Below are positions 9,722 through 17,754 of a stretch of DNA of 40,106 bases, piece after piece. Position numbers and translations under genes: made by a program. The stretch is taken from assembly GCA_024408295.1 (NCBI GenBank), contig JAKSVE010000007.1:1-40106 (forward strand), in the 5' to 3' direction. The notes beneath the pieces were generated by a model. It was not told the origin of the DNA. It searched no databases and saw only the letters and a list, made by a program, of their open reading frames with translations. Numbering within the stretch: the stretch's first letter is position 1; each line of letters opens with the position of its first letter. This DNA is from Bacilli bacterium (GTDB taxonomy: Bacteria; Bacillota_I; Bacilli_A; RFN20; CAG-826).

Positions 9722-10048
9722 GTGGGTTGGAGAGGTTATGAAACAGAAATTCCGGTTGGCATGATTTTTAGAAGGATGTTTTGTCATAAATGTGGAACAA
9801 AGCTGAAGAAGGAGAAGATGACAAAATTAATAAAAAAGGGGGAGAAGGGATATTCTAACGACATTTTGGGACACTCTACTTTGGGGATGAGTGAAATATC
9901 AAGATCGATTTATATATATAAATGCCCAAATTGCAATTCTCTAATCAGTTATGAGAAGCAGTGCGTCTTTGCCAAAAAACAGAAACAATTAAAAAAGAAA
10001 ATACTCGATGAGTGTGATGTGCTTGTTATCGAGAAATCTCGGCCATAA
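9722..10048 (+). CDS. Small zinc-ribbon protein, candidate immunity protein for the RHS tip
   Basis: A 108-residue protein with two CxxC knuckles, C21-HK-C24 and C68-PN-C71, enough for one zinc ribbon, and a Lys-rich C-terminal helix. It starts 4 bases after the RHS stop codon. GTG 9722 is preferred because a G-rich stretch (GGGGGA, 9709-9714) sits at suitable distance; ATG 9761 has no ribosome site. Polymorphic toxin genes are normally followed directly by their immunity gene, so this is the positional candidate. I do not recognise the family and no immunity function is proven. Base composition matches the AT-rich tip rather than the RHS body. Confidence 0.6.
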   Translation: MGWRGYETEIPVGMIFRRMFCHKCGTKLKKEKMTKLIKKGEKGYSNDILGHSTLGMSEISRSIYIYKCPNCNSLISYEKQCVFAKKQKQLKKKILDECDVLVIEKSRP

Positions 10049-10204
10049 ACAGGATACGTGTTGGTGTGCTCTCGATGAAGGCTTCAAACTGTTTTGTTTA
10101 GATTTAGGGAAACTTATAAATAATTATGATGCTCGAGAAAAGTGATGCCCGTGATTGAGGCGAATAGTTTTATCGTGCAAAGGGAAGATAACCTGTCTTC
10201 CTAA

Positions 10205-10234
10205 TTAAAATCCGTGCCATTTCTGACACGGATT
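10205..10234 (-). terminator. Intrinsic terminator of the GH2 gene
   Basis: Inverted repeat AATCCGTG (10209-10216) / CACGGATT (10227-10234) with a 10-base loop. On the minus strand it is followed by TTTTAATT, just past the GH2 stop codon. Confidence 0.8.
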
Positions 10235-10246
10235 ATTCCTTATAGA

Positions 10247-12217
10247 CTATTTCTTGTCTTCGTCTTTATCTTTCTTTTCCCAGCTGTAGTTGTTGGATTT
10301 GACATGTAAGACATAGCTATCATCAGCAACATCGACGTGCTTGATGGTTGATGTGTCTTCGACATTTCCAGCGACCGCTTTGATTTCGAGATCACCAGGG
10401 AATGCGACTTTCCACTTGAAGATGTGGTGGCTGCCTTTCTTCTTGCCCTGTGAAACTCCATTGACGAACAATTCGACTTCGTCTTGGTTGGAATAGACTT
10501 TGACTTCTGTCTTCTTGCCGGTTCTATTCAAGAATCTCTTGCCTGTGATCCAAACCATTGGCTTTTCTGCGAAGTATGCCTGATAGATGTAGTAAGCATC
10601 TTTCTTTGTCTTGTGATCGAATGTGACAAGGCCCTTGTGGTTAACACCGTTATCTCCGCCATGTGTACGACCATCAGATCCGAAGTCGAACATGTTCCAG
10701 ACGTGTGTTGCCCATAAGTAGTTTCTCTTCTCAAAGAACTTGAGCATATATTCGTGGTAGATTGCGTGATATTCCTCGGTGGAATCGCCTCTATGTGGCT
10801 TAGCTGAGTGGAGGTTTGGCATACCTTCCGCGCCATATTCTGATAATCCAACGCATCTCTTCTTGTGGAACATGTGGTAGATGCCGAACCAGATGTCATT
10901 GACGAACAATCCTGGGAAGTACCATCCAAAGTAGAGGTTCCAAGATGTGATATCAGTGATCTTTGCGATCTTATTGAATGGTCCGCACATTGAGAAACAC
11001 GCCATAGTGGTCAATCTTGATGGGTCCATTTCGTGGCAGAGGTCATTCAAGACGTGCTGCTCTTTGAGCATGTTTGCCTTGACGCCTTTCTGCATCATGG
11101 TGATTTCATTTGAGATGCCCCAGCAGATGATTGATGGGTGGTGGTAGTTCTGGACGATCAATTCCTTCATCTGGCTCTCAAGGTTCTTGTTGCCTTCCTC
11201 AGACATATGTCTTGAGATGTATGGGATTTCTGCCCAGACGATGAATCCGTATTTATCGCAGAGATCGTAGACAATGTCATCATGCTGATAGTGGGACAAT
11301 CTGATTGTGTTGACTCCCATATCGTTGATGATTTCCATATCTTCGATCTGGTTTTCGACTGAGACTGCGTTTCCGAGGTCTCTTCTATCCTGGTGCTTAG
11401 CTACACCTCTAAGTGGCATTTCCACTCCATTGAGGATGAAGCCTCTCTTTGGGTCCATGACGAATGTTCTAAAGCCAATCTTCTTATTGATTGAATCAAC
11501 GACTGCTCCGTCTTTGTTCAATGTGATTTCGATATCGTAGAGATATGGGTCTTTTCTTCCGTTCCAGAGGTGGACATTAGGAATTGAGAGTTCTTCTCCG
11601 CCCTTGCCTTCTATAACGACATTTCCTTCTGCATCTTTAAGAGTTACGACGACTTCGCCTTCTCCCTTGACATATCCTTCAACTTTGAGGATGCCCGCTC
11701 CATCTTTGACGTTGGTATCGATCTTCGCGCCGATTCCGCCATAGTAGTCTAAGTCGAAGTGGTCTTTCTCAACGACTATGATGTTAACGTCACGATAGAC
11801 ACCGCCGTAGAATGTGAAGTCTGCGGTCTGTGGGTAGACCTCTTCGCTTGGTGAGTTATCGCATCTGATTGCTAATTCATTGTTTTCTTCTAAGTAGTCC
11901 GTGATATCAGCTCTGAAGGTTGAATATCCGCCATCATGCTTAGCGACGAATTTTCCATTGATGTAGATCTCTCCGGTGGAATTCACGCCTCTGCATTCGA
12001 CATAAGCTCTTTGGCCGTCTTTAAGTTCGATTTTCTCAAGTGGCTTGACATACCAGCAGGATCCTCTCCAGTAGTCGCCTCCGCCATCTTGTCCATCATA
12101 TCCGTTCCATGTGTGAGGAATGGAAATAGCTTCGCCTTCCTTTCCTGCTAAAGAGGAATAATCTGCGACGTCCTTAAAATATTTCCAGCCCTGGTTGATG
12201 TTGGTAACATTTCTCAT
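10247..12217 (-). CDS. Glycoside hydrolase family 2 (beta-galactosidase or beta-glucuronidase type)
   Basis: A 656-residue retaining glycosidase without signal peptide, so it acts on imported glycosides. The order is the GH2 sugar-binding jelly roll, the Ig-like domain, the TIM barrel and a short C-terminal beta domain. The acid/base is E371 in WGISNE and the nucleophile is E460 in GLSEYGAEG. N526-H-K528 in the stretch after the nucleophile matches the position of the NxK pair that binds the carboxylate in beta-glucuronidases; E. coli GusA has E413, E504, N566 and K568. Many broadly annotated beta-galactosidases of gut bacteria carry similar segments, so substrate is open. An upstream in-frame ATG at 12262 was rejected because AAAGGAGA lies before ATG 12217. 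Monocistronic. Confidence 0.9.
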   Translation of the reverse strand: MRNVTNINQGWKYFKDVADYSSLAGKEGEAISIPHTWNGYDGQDGGGDYWRGSCWYVKPLEKIELKDGQRAYVECRGVNSTGEIYINGKFVAKHDGGYSTFRADITDYLEENNELAIRCDNSPSEEVYPQTADFTFYGGVYRDVNIIVVEKDHFDLDYYGGIGAKIDTNVKDGAGILKVEGYVKGEGEVVVTLKDAEGNVVIEGKGGEELSIPNVHLWNGRKDPYLYDIEITLNKDGAVVDSINKKIGFRTFVMDPKRGFILNGVEMPLRGVAKHQDRRDLGNAVSVENQIEDMEIINDMGVNTIRLSHYQHDDIVYDLCDKYGFIVWAEIPYISRHMSEEGNKNLESQMKELIVQNYHHPSIICWGISNEITMMQKGVKANMLKEQHVLNDLCHEMDPSRLTTMACFSMCGPFNKIAKITDITSWNLYFGWYFPGLFVNDIWFGIYHMFHKKRCVGLSEYGAEGMPNLHSAKPHRGDSTEEYHAIYHEYMLKFFEKRNYLWATHVWNMFDFGSDGRTHGGDNGVNHKGLVTFDHKTKKDAYYIYQAYFAEKPMVWITGKRFLNRTGKKTEVKVYSNQDEVELFVNGVSQGKKKGSHHIFKWKVAFPGDLEIKAVAGNVEDTSTIKHVDVADDSYVLHVKSNNYSWEKKDKDEDKK

Positions 12218-12250
12218 TTTTTTGTCTCCTTTGTTCGAGGGATTGTTGGC

Positions 12251-12266
12251 TATATTGTGCAATATA
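12251..12266. promoter_or_regulatory. 16-bp palindrome upstream of the GH2 gene, candidate operator
   Basis: TATATTG-TG-CAATATA is a perfect inverted repeat 34 bp before the GH2 start codon. It lies in the 5' leader or promoter region and is suited to a dimeric sugar-responsive repressor. Confidence 0.5.
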
Positions 12267-12280
12267 ATCCCGAATTTGAG

Positions 12281-12323
12281 TACAAATTATTCCTCAAATG
12301 TATACTTTACATCGTAATTTGTA
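12281..12323. promoter_or_regulatory. Spaced 9-bp inverted repeat between the divergent GH2 and nuclease genes
   Basis: TACAAATTA (12281-12289) and TAATTTGTA (12315-12323) are exact reverse complements, with centres about 34 bp apart. They could be two operator half-sites serving both divergent genes. Confidence 0.4.
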
Positions 12324-12330
12324 TCAAAGA

Positions 12331-12359
12331 ATGACAAAAACCGAGGTTTAAAGTAGAAT
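12331..12359 (+). promoter_or_regulatory. Possible promoter of the nuclease gene, near-leaderless
   Basis: ATGACA (12331-12336), a 17-bp spacer and TAGAAT (12354-12359) place transcription start at about 12366, one base before ATG 12367. The only purine-rich sequence before the ATG (TGAGG) is one base away, too close for normal ribosome binding. Confidence 0.4.
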
Positions 12360-12366
12360 TTGAGGT

Positions 12367-14100
12367 ATGAAGAAGAGAGTGTCCATATCATTTGCCTTTG
12401 CTACAATCTTCGCCCTTGCTTCATGCCAAGGGGTAGTGCTTAATAGCAAATCGGTTTCCTCATCCGTCTCTTCGGCTGTGACAGTATCATCGTCTTCTAG
12501 CTCGGAACCAGCTTCCATTCCAGCGGTCACATACCCGGATTATTATGATGGCTACTATAAGGAGTTGACATCTTGGGAAAACGGGGATGATTTAAAAGAC
12601 AAACTCTATAACATCATAAGAAATGGATATCACGCGATACCATACAACTCGCCTAACTGGGAATCAAACCAATACGCTGACCAGGCATTGGATGATTTCG
12701 AATCCGTCGACATCGTTTATTCAAGAGAGAACAACCTCAAGACCCAGACCAGCAAGAATGGAGTGGGTTGGCAAAGAGAACACGCTTGGTGTGCGTCTTT
12801 GATGACGGGAGAAACAACCGGAAACGCAGTCACGACATTAGGTAGGGCAACCGACTTCCATAACTTATTCGCATCCAATTATTCTGGCAACACATCTAGA
12901 GGAAACAAGAATTACGGCCTAGCCAATAGAAATGATTCAACTTTCCAGGATAGGACCACCGATGCCGGTAATGACGGCTATTGTTTCGATTCGAAGAATT
13001 TCGAGCCAGGAAACAAGGATAAGGGCAGACTTGCTAGAGCGATATTCTACATGGGCACCATGTACAAAAATGACGAAGGAAACCTAAAAGGTTTATCAAT
13101 CGTCGAACCTTATGTGCCATATGAAGCCGGAAGTGCATGCAAGTTCTCAATCGGAAACCTTTCAACATTGCTTGATTGGAATTCAAATCCGGTGGATAGA
13201 CTAGAATATCAGCACAACCAAAGTGTCTACACTCATCAGTTTGAAGGAGTGGCACAAGGAAACAGAAATCCATATGTTGATTACCCTCAGCTTGTGGACT
13301 ATGTATATGGCTCTAAAAAGAATCAATCAGGCTCATTGAGTAGACTTGTCCCAAGCGCACATTACCTCAAAATCAGCGATAAAACCCACTCGAATTACGC
13401 AATAAGCAGTGCAAAACGCGAATATTTAGCCGGAGAAACATTCACTTCTAGCGATTATAGTGTGGTTGATGTTAATTGTGACTACAGCTATGTTGAGGCT
13501 AAATATGAAGACACAACCCTCCCATATACATTTACCAAAGAAGACGCCTTGAGAAAGGGCAAGACATTAAGCGTTGTCACTCCAGATGGAGCAATCCCGT
13601 ATATCGTTTCGGTTGGTGACGGATCGATTTCCTCATGCAACTACCAATACACATTCGAGAACAAGAATATGTTCGGCGAGACGGGATCAAAGATTGAAGC
13701 ATCGGGTTCAAGTGTGAAACTTGGAGACTTATCATGGACCTTCTCATATGATAACCCGGACAACCATACGAGCATCTCAGTCAGCAACAATGAGCTTGGC
13801 ATCAAGATTGGAACCGCCACCAATAATGGCTGGGCAAACACTTTGTTCATAACGTGCAATGATGATTTAGAGGCGGTCAAAGGTGTCTATATCAAAGCGA
13901 ACACCGCATCAGGAGTCACATATTCAATGCAGATTTCATGCGGCACATATTCAACGTCAGGAATCATCATAAAAAGAGAGTCATCATCACAGGTATATGG
14001 CAAGTCGTTTGAGCCGGTCTCAGGCAAGCTAGTCTTAAAAATCACCGGTGTCACAAACGCGATTTATCTCCAGCAAATTGGCGTTAGTTACGGACAATAG
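12367..14100 (+). CDS. Secreted endonuclease I (Bsn/EndA-type) lipoprotein
   Basis: A 577-residue lipoprotein. The signal peptide ends in the lipobox LASC (Cys20), followed by a Ser-rich spacer. The nuclease domain (about 60-310) has the endonuclease I hallmark REHAWCAS, with the catalytic His of the beta-beta-alpha-metal type, plus DFHNL and N-rich segments; Bsn of Bacillus has REHVWPQS-like sequence. The rest is beta-rich: an Ig-like segment at about 345-415 and a final sandwich domain that could bind carbohydrate or cell surface. Likely role: degrading extracellular DNA or RNA for nucleotide scavenging while anchored to the membrane. It diverges from the GH2 gene. Confidence 0.87.
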   Translation: MKKRVSISFAFATIFALASCQGVVLNSKSVSSSVSSAVTVSSSSSSEPASIPAVTYPDYYDGYYKELTSWENGDDLKDKLYNIIRNGYHAIPYNSPNWESNQYADQALDDFESVDIVYSRENNLKTQTSKNGVGWQREHAWCASLMTGETTGNAVTTLGRATDFHNLFASNYSGNTSRGNKNYGLANRNDSTFQDRTTDAGNDGYCFDSKNFEPGNKDKGRLARAIFYMGTMYKNDEGNLKGLSIVEPYVPYEAGSACKFSIGNLSTLLDWNSNPVDRLEYQHNQSVYTHQFEGVAQGNRNPYVDYPQLVDYVYGSKKNQSGSLSRLVPSAHYLKISDKTHSNYAISSAKREYLAGETFTSSDYSVVDVNCDYSYVEAKYEDTTLPYTFTKEDALRKGKTLSVVTPDGAIPYIVSVGDGSISSCNYQYTFENKNMFGETGSKIEASGSSVKLGDLSWTFSYDNPDNHTSISVSNNELGIKIGTATNNGWANTLFITCNDDLEAVKGVYIKANTASGVTYSMQISCGTYSTSGIIIKRESSSQVYGKSFEPVSGKLVLKITGVTNAIYLQQIGVSYGQ

Positions 14101-14136
14101 TTCACTTTTGCGGGTATTTAGACGGGTTTTGTTGAT

Positions 14137-14150
14137 ATTTGTTAACAAAT
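14137..14150. promoter_or_regulatory. 14-bp perfect palindrome before a lipoprotein gene
   Basis: ATTTGTTAACAAAT is a perfect palindrome 85 bp upstream of the lipoprotein start at 14235 and about 35 bp after the nuclease stop. It is an operator-like site without an obvious regulator nearby. Confidence 0.4.
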
Positions 14151-14234
14151 AACTTGAAATTTTCTATATTGCGTTTAGCATATCCCCACAAAGACAAGTA
14201 ATATACTTGCCGTCAAACGGAAGGAGGAAATAGT

Positions 14235-15683
14235 ATGAAAAGCAAGAAGACATTCGTATCACTAATTGCATCATCCCTCCTTTTGACACTCGTTTCATGC
14301 GGGGCAGAAGCTAAGCCAACAACCTCATTTGGCAAGTTCGTTAAGCTCATAAGCGATGAGAGAAACTGCACCGTATCAGTCAACGATTCAAAGATAGAGT
14401 TCTATTCTGATAAGGCGATGCTCAAGAAGTGGGAGGGAGAATCATTCACATCATATTTCCCGGATCAGGGCCACCTAATCAACAAGAACCAGGGAGTGTA
14501 TTCCTACTATGTAAGCGGAGAGGACATCATCATCGGAAACGTCGAATCCGCTAATTCTAAGGTCAGCGTGTTCGATGTTGTCACCTCACCTCTTACATTC
14601 CTCAAAGAGGATTTATGGAGCATGGTGGAGGGCGATGAATTCACCTACACAACAACCAATAAGACAGTTTACAACTATTTAACCGACATCTCTGGATATG
14701 GACAGTATGCAGAATACGTTAAATCCGCGACATTGGAATTCGATCAGCTTGAGCCAACTGAAGCCGCAATCACTGTCAGCTTTGATTTCGGCGGTGTCCA
14801 GAAACCATTCTCTGACGTCATTGTCATCAACAACATCGGAAAGACAGAGAATGAAATCGTCGAGGCATATTTAGCGTGGCCAACAGAGCAGAAGGGCGTC
14901 TCATACCCTTACTCAGAGGCAACAGAGGCCTATATGAACAACTTCTCTGGAGAAGTGATGCCTGAATTCAAGGGAATCACCTATGCGAGTAAGATTGCAA
15001 ACGACTCCGCTCGTTCTCAGTGGAAGATTACAGATTATAAGTCAGGCGATATTTCCAAGGACGCAACCGAAGCCTTAACCAAGAAGGGTTGGGCAATGGA
15101 CGAAGAAAAGAGCCGCAAGGAGCAGGGATATTCAAATTATGTCCTTTCGAAGAGTGCGGTAGTGGATGGAATTAGAACCGTCTATAACGTCACCATCAAC
15201 TATGTTTCAGGCGAGTGGCTTGCCGATACAAACAGTAACACCTTCTACGAAGATTACTATAATCACGGAATCTTCACCATCACCGGAACCAAGACCGAAT
15301 ACCGTACATTCGAGAATATGAAGCAATATTATGGAGATTACTTAACCGAGGAACTCGGTTTGAGTAACCCTCTCCCTGATTTTGGATTCACAGCAGAACC
15401 AACCAACATCACATACGAGGATAGAAGAGACAGTATCTTCGCTGATACAGGCGCTATCTACCCAACATATTCCGTCTTCCACGGCAACTTCTCTTCAAAG
15501 GATGTTGCGGAGGCAAACTTCAAGAAATATCAGTCAAATATCGAGAGATACGGATTCCAATTCTATGAATCATCTGGTTATTACCAAATGTACATGGACT
15601 TCTTGATCGTCGGAATCAACTGGAAGATAGAGGACGACGGCGCGTTCGAGTTGAAGGTCATCGCTGTTCCATATTACGAATAA
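14235..15683 (+). CDS. Lipoprotein of unknown function
   Basis: A 482-residue lipoprotein whose signal peptide ends at LVSC (Cys22). AAGGAGG precedes the ATG by 8 bases. The mature part is rich in Tyr, Glu and Asp with no motif I recognise. The region around 215-300 (EIVEAYLAWPTEQ, then KGITYASK and WKITDYKSGD) is loosely echoed later (about 390-480), suggesting two related alpha/beta segments. The lipoprotein at 23466 has a comparable layout (EDKIMADYLADL, then LYEGLTFNF), so the two may belong to one expanded surface family. Own terminator follows. Confidence 0.8.
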   Translation: MKSKKTFVSLIASSLLLTLVSCGAEAKPTTSFGKFVKLISDERNCTVSVNDSKIEFYSDKAMLKKWEGESFTSYFPDQGHLINKNQGVYSYYVSGEDIIIGNVESANSKVSVFDVVTSPLTFLKEDLWSMVEGDEFTYTTTNKTVYNYLTDISGYGQYAEYVKSATLEFDQLEPTEAAITVSFDFGGVQKPFSDVIVINNIGKTENEIVEAYLAWPTEQKGVSYPYSEATEAYMNNFSGEVMPEFKGITYASKIANDSARSQWKITDYKSGDISKDATEALTKKGWAMDEEKSRKEQGYSNYVLSKSAVVDGIRTVYNVTINYVSGEWLADTNSNTFYEDYYNHGIFTITGTKTEYRTFENMKQYYGDYLTEELGLSNPLPDFGFTAEPTNITYEDRRDSIFADTGAIYPTYSVFHGNFSSKDVAEANFKKYQSNIERYGFQFYESSGYYQMYMDFLIVGINWKIEDDGAFELKVIAVPYYE

Positions 15684-15688
15684 AGATC

Positions 15689-15711
15689 AGCCCTGCTAGG
15701 GCTTTTCTTTT
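15689..15711 (+). terminator. Intrinsic terminator
   Basis: AGCCCT-GCT-AGGGCT followed by TTTTCTTTT, directly after the lipoprotein stop codon. Confidence 0.85.
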
Positions 15712-15825
15712 CGCTCCTAATAGCGGGTTTGTAACATATGTAGACAGTGGATTTGACTGTTGTTTCTGCAAAAACCATAATTAAAAGCATATTCGCTATT
15801 ACTGTACTTATAAAATGCGTATTTT

Positions 15826-15909
15826 TTGGAATTTTCACTTTTTTGACCAAAAACAACTTGGAATTTTCACTTTTTTGTCGATTTTTCACTTGGAATTTTC
15901 ACTCTTGTG
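15826..15909. repeat. Three-copy 20-bp direct repeat, exact 32-bp period, upstream of second DUF4143 ATPase
   Basis: TTGGAATTTTCACTTTTTTG occurs at 15826-15845 and 15858-15877, and a third copy with a diverged end starts at 15890. The 12-bp gaps between units differ in sequence. The array ends about 30 bp before the ATPase start. Units share the CTTG and T6 blocks with the repeats at 1-55. Three units are too few and too short for CRISPR, and no cas genes are present. Confidence 0.85.
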
Positions 15910-15940
15910 TATTAAAGTCAAGTAGAAGATTGGAGATATT

Positions 15941-17287
15941 ATGTTAAAAAGGAAAGCGTGGGACCTATTAGAAACTTGGTTTGATACAAAACTTGCTTTA
16001 ATTGTTTTTGGATCGCGCCAAGTGGGCAAAACTTGTCTTATCTCTAATTTTTTAAAAGAGAAATACGGCAATAATGTATACACTTTAAATTTTCATGAGA
16101 ACACCGAGGCCATAGAAACGCTCCTTCTATCGAAAAATGTGTCTAACTTTTTTCTCCGATTAACCGCTTTGGAAAACGAGATAGTGTTAGAGGATGATAC
16201 GTGTATATTCATTGATGAAGTACAGGAATATTACAACTATATTTCGAAGCATCACGTCGAGAAGTATTTTGACATCATTTCAGAGACAAAATATATATCA
16301 GAAAAAACTAATCACAGGATTGTGCTGTCTGGTTCTTTATTGCGGCTTGAGATGGATGAATTGATAACAAACCCTGAGGGATATTTGTATCCGGTTGAAA
16401 TGTATCCGATGGATTTTGAAGAATTCTTATGGGCGGATAGAGTCGACCCTAGATTGATATCAGTTGCAAAGGAGTGCTTTGAGAAAAGAGAAGAGATCCC
16501 TGGCTTTATTCACGACTTGTTTTTGAAAGAATATCAAAAATATGTTCTAGTCGGGGGAATGCCAAATGCGGTGAATGAATTTGTTACAAAGAACTCTTTC
16601 CAGGCTTTGGAAGTTGCGCACAAAGCTATCGAATATTACATCAGTAAGGATATAACCAAATATGCGGAAGATGACGAGAAATTAAAAATCAAAGAAATAT
16701 ACCGATTGATTCCAACTGAACTATCGTCGCCTTCCCGCAAATTCTTTATTTCGCACATTCCAGACAGCGCTAGAAATAACAGGGAAGTCCTAAGTTTTGC
16801 GTGGTTGAATAAAGCCGGGGTCGCGATATCCTGCTACATCGTTGATGAACCCGTTGTGCCACTTTTGGCATCCTCGAAAAGAAACCAGTTCAAGTTATTC
16901 CATGAAGATGTTGGATTGCTTGGTCATATGCTTTTGGATTCTGAGGCCAAAATTAAAATTCTGAATGGTGATTTAGTTATTAATTTGGGTGCTTTGTACG
17001 AGAATTCCGTTGCTCAGCAGTTATATGCGAACGAGACTGATAGCCTTTACTATTACAACTCAAAAAAATACGGGGAAGTAGATTTTTTGATTGAAAAATA
17101 TGGCGAAGTCATTCCGATTGAAGTCAAATCGGGGAAAAACTATACGCATAGGGCTCTGAACAACATCATGGATATTCCGAACTACCACCTAAGGAAAGCC
17201 ATTTGCCTTTATAACGGCAACCTTAAACAAGACGGCAATGTTTTGTACGCTCCTATATATTGCGTAATGTTTGTTTCATTATTTTAG
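15941..17287 (+). CDS. AAA-type ATPase with DUF4143 C-terminal domain (copy 2)
   Basis: A 448-residue paralogue of the ATPase at 95. Walker A is GSRQVGKT (about 24-31) and the Walker B strand is CIFIDE. A conserved block follows (HRIVLSGSLLRLE, then EMYPMDFEEFLWAD), as does the nuclease-fold-like end GEVDFLIEKYGEVIPIEVKSGK. TTGGAGAT precedes the ATG. The YefM-like gene begins 32 bases after its stop with its own ribosome site, so the two may be cotranscribed. Family function is unknown; members are often scattered as independent copies, consistent with the two copies here behind similar repeat arrays. Confidence 0.86.
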   Translation: MLKRKAWDLLETWFDTKLALIVFGSRQVGKTCLISNFLKEKYGNNVYTLNFHENTEAIETLLLSKNVSNFFLRLTALENEIVLEDDTCIFIDEVQEYYNYISKHHVEKYFDIISETKYISEKTNHRIVLSGSLLRLEMDELITNPEGYLYPVEMYPMDFEEFLWADRVDPRLISVAKECFEKREEIPGFIHDLFLKEYQKYVLVGGMPNAVNEFVTKNSFQALEVAHKAIEYYISKDITKYAEDDEKLKIKEIYRLIPTELSSPSRKFFISHIPDSARNNREVLSFAWLNKAGVAISCYIVDEPVVPLLASSKRNQFKLFHEDVGLLGHMLLDSEAKIKILNGDLVINLGALYENSVAQQLYANETDSLYYYNSKKYGEVDFLIEKYGEVIPIEVKSGKNYTHRALNNIMDIPNYHLRKAICLYNGNLKQDGNVLYAPIYCVMFVSLF

Positions 17288-17319
17288 AGGAGGTTAATCT
17301 CATCCAAGAAGGAGAGTTT

Positions 17320-17583
17320 ATGTCCATAGTTAAATCCAAAGATGAATTTATTGTCGATTATGAATCTGTTTCGAGACTTTGCCATGCTTCTGGAGAGCCT
17401 GTTATCATATCAAATGAAGGCAAGGACGATCTTGTTGCGATGAGCTTGGAGTCATATCAATGTCTTGTATCACGTTTTGAACTGTATTCCTTCGTTTCTA
17501 GCGGTATGGCAGATATTGAAAATGGGGATGTAAAACCTTTCGCCGAGACAATCAAAGAAAACAGAACAAAGAGAGGAAGATAG
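17320..17583 (+). CDS. Phd/YefM-family antitoxin-like protein
   Basis: An 87-residue protein resembling YefM-type antitoxins: N-terminal DNA-binding fold with the block EPVIISNEGKDDLVAMSLES (about 27-46), then an acidic C-terminal tail that in the family wraps around a RelE/YoeB toxin. AAGGAGA stands before ATG 17320; an in-frame ATG at 17260 inside the ATPase gene was rejected. No intact toxin gene follows. The next 100 bases hold only a short frame with a few YoeB-like residues, so this is probably an orphan. Confidence 0.7.
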   Translation: MSIVKSKDEFIVDYESVSRLCHASGEPVIISNEGKDDLVAMSLESYQCLVSRFELYSFVSSGMADIENGDVKPFAETIKENRTKRGR

Positions 17584-17684
17584 TATCCGCCTCTTCTTGG
17601 CTCGATTATCTTCTTTGTTGTTTCCGATTACCAAAGATATGGTCTAATTATCGCAACTTGTGCAACGATATTGGCCATTTATAA
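17577..17684 (+). pseudogene. Possible remnant of a YoeB-type toxin gene
   Basis: In the frame starting at AAG 17577 a 35-codon stretch ending at TAA 17682 reads KIV, then WLDYL, KI, and L..ND at positions comparable to the N-terminal third of YoeB (E. coli: MKLIW..., WDDYL, RI, ELIKD). It overlaps the antitoxin stop as yoeB usually does after yefM. There is no start codon and the rest of the toxin is missing. Only about eight residues match, so chance remains possible. Confidence 0.4.
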
Positions 17685-17754
17685 CTTTGCTCCCCACAAA
17701 TAAAGATTATTTGATAGAATAATGTCACAACAAAAACTAATAGGAGTAGTTTTC

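Noticed and set aside
15826-15909. CRISPR-like array
   Set aside because: Only three 20-bp units with 12-bp gaps and no cas genes; too short for CRISPR.
17584-17700. Hydrophobic 39-codon read-through after the YefM-like gene (YPPLLGSIIFF...)
   Set aside because: It follows the stop codon in the same frame with no start of its own; the other frame gives the better YoeB-like reading.
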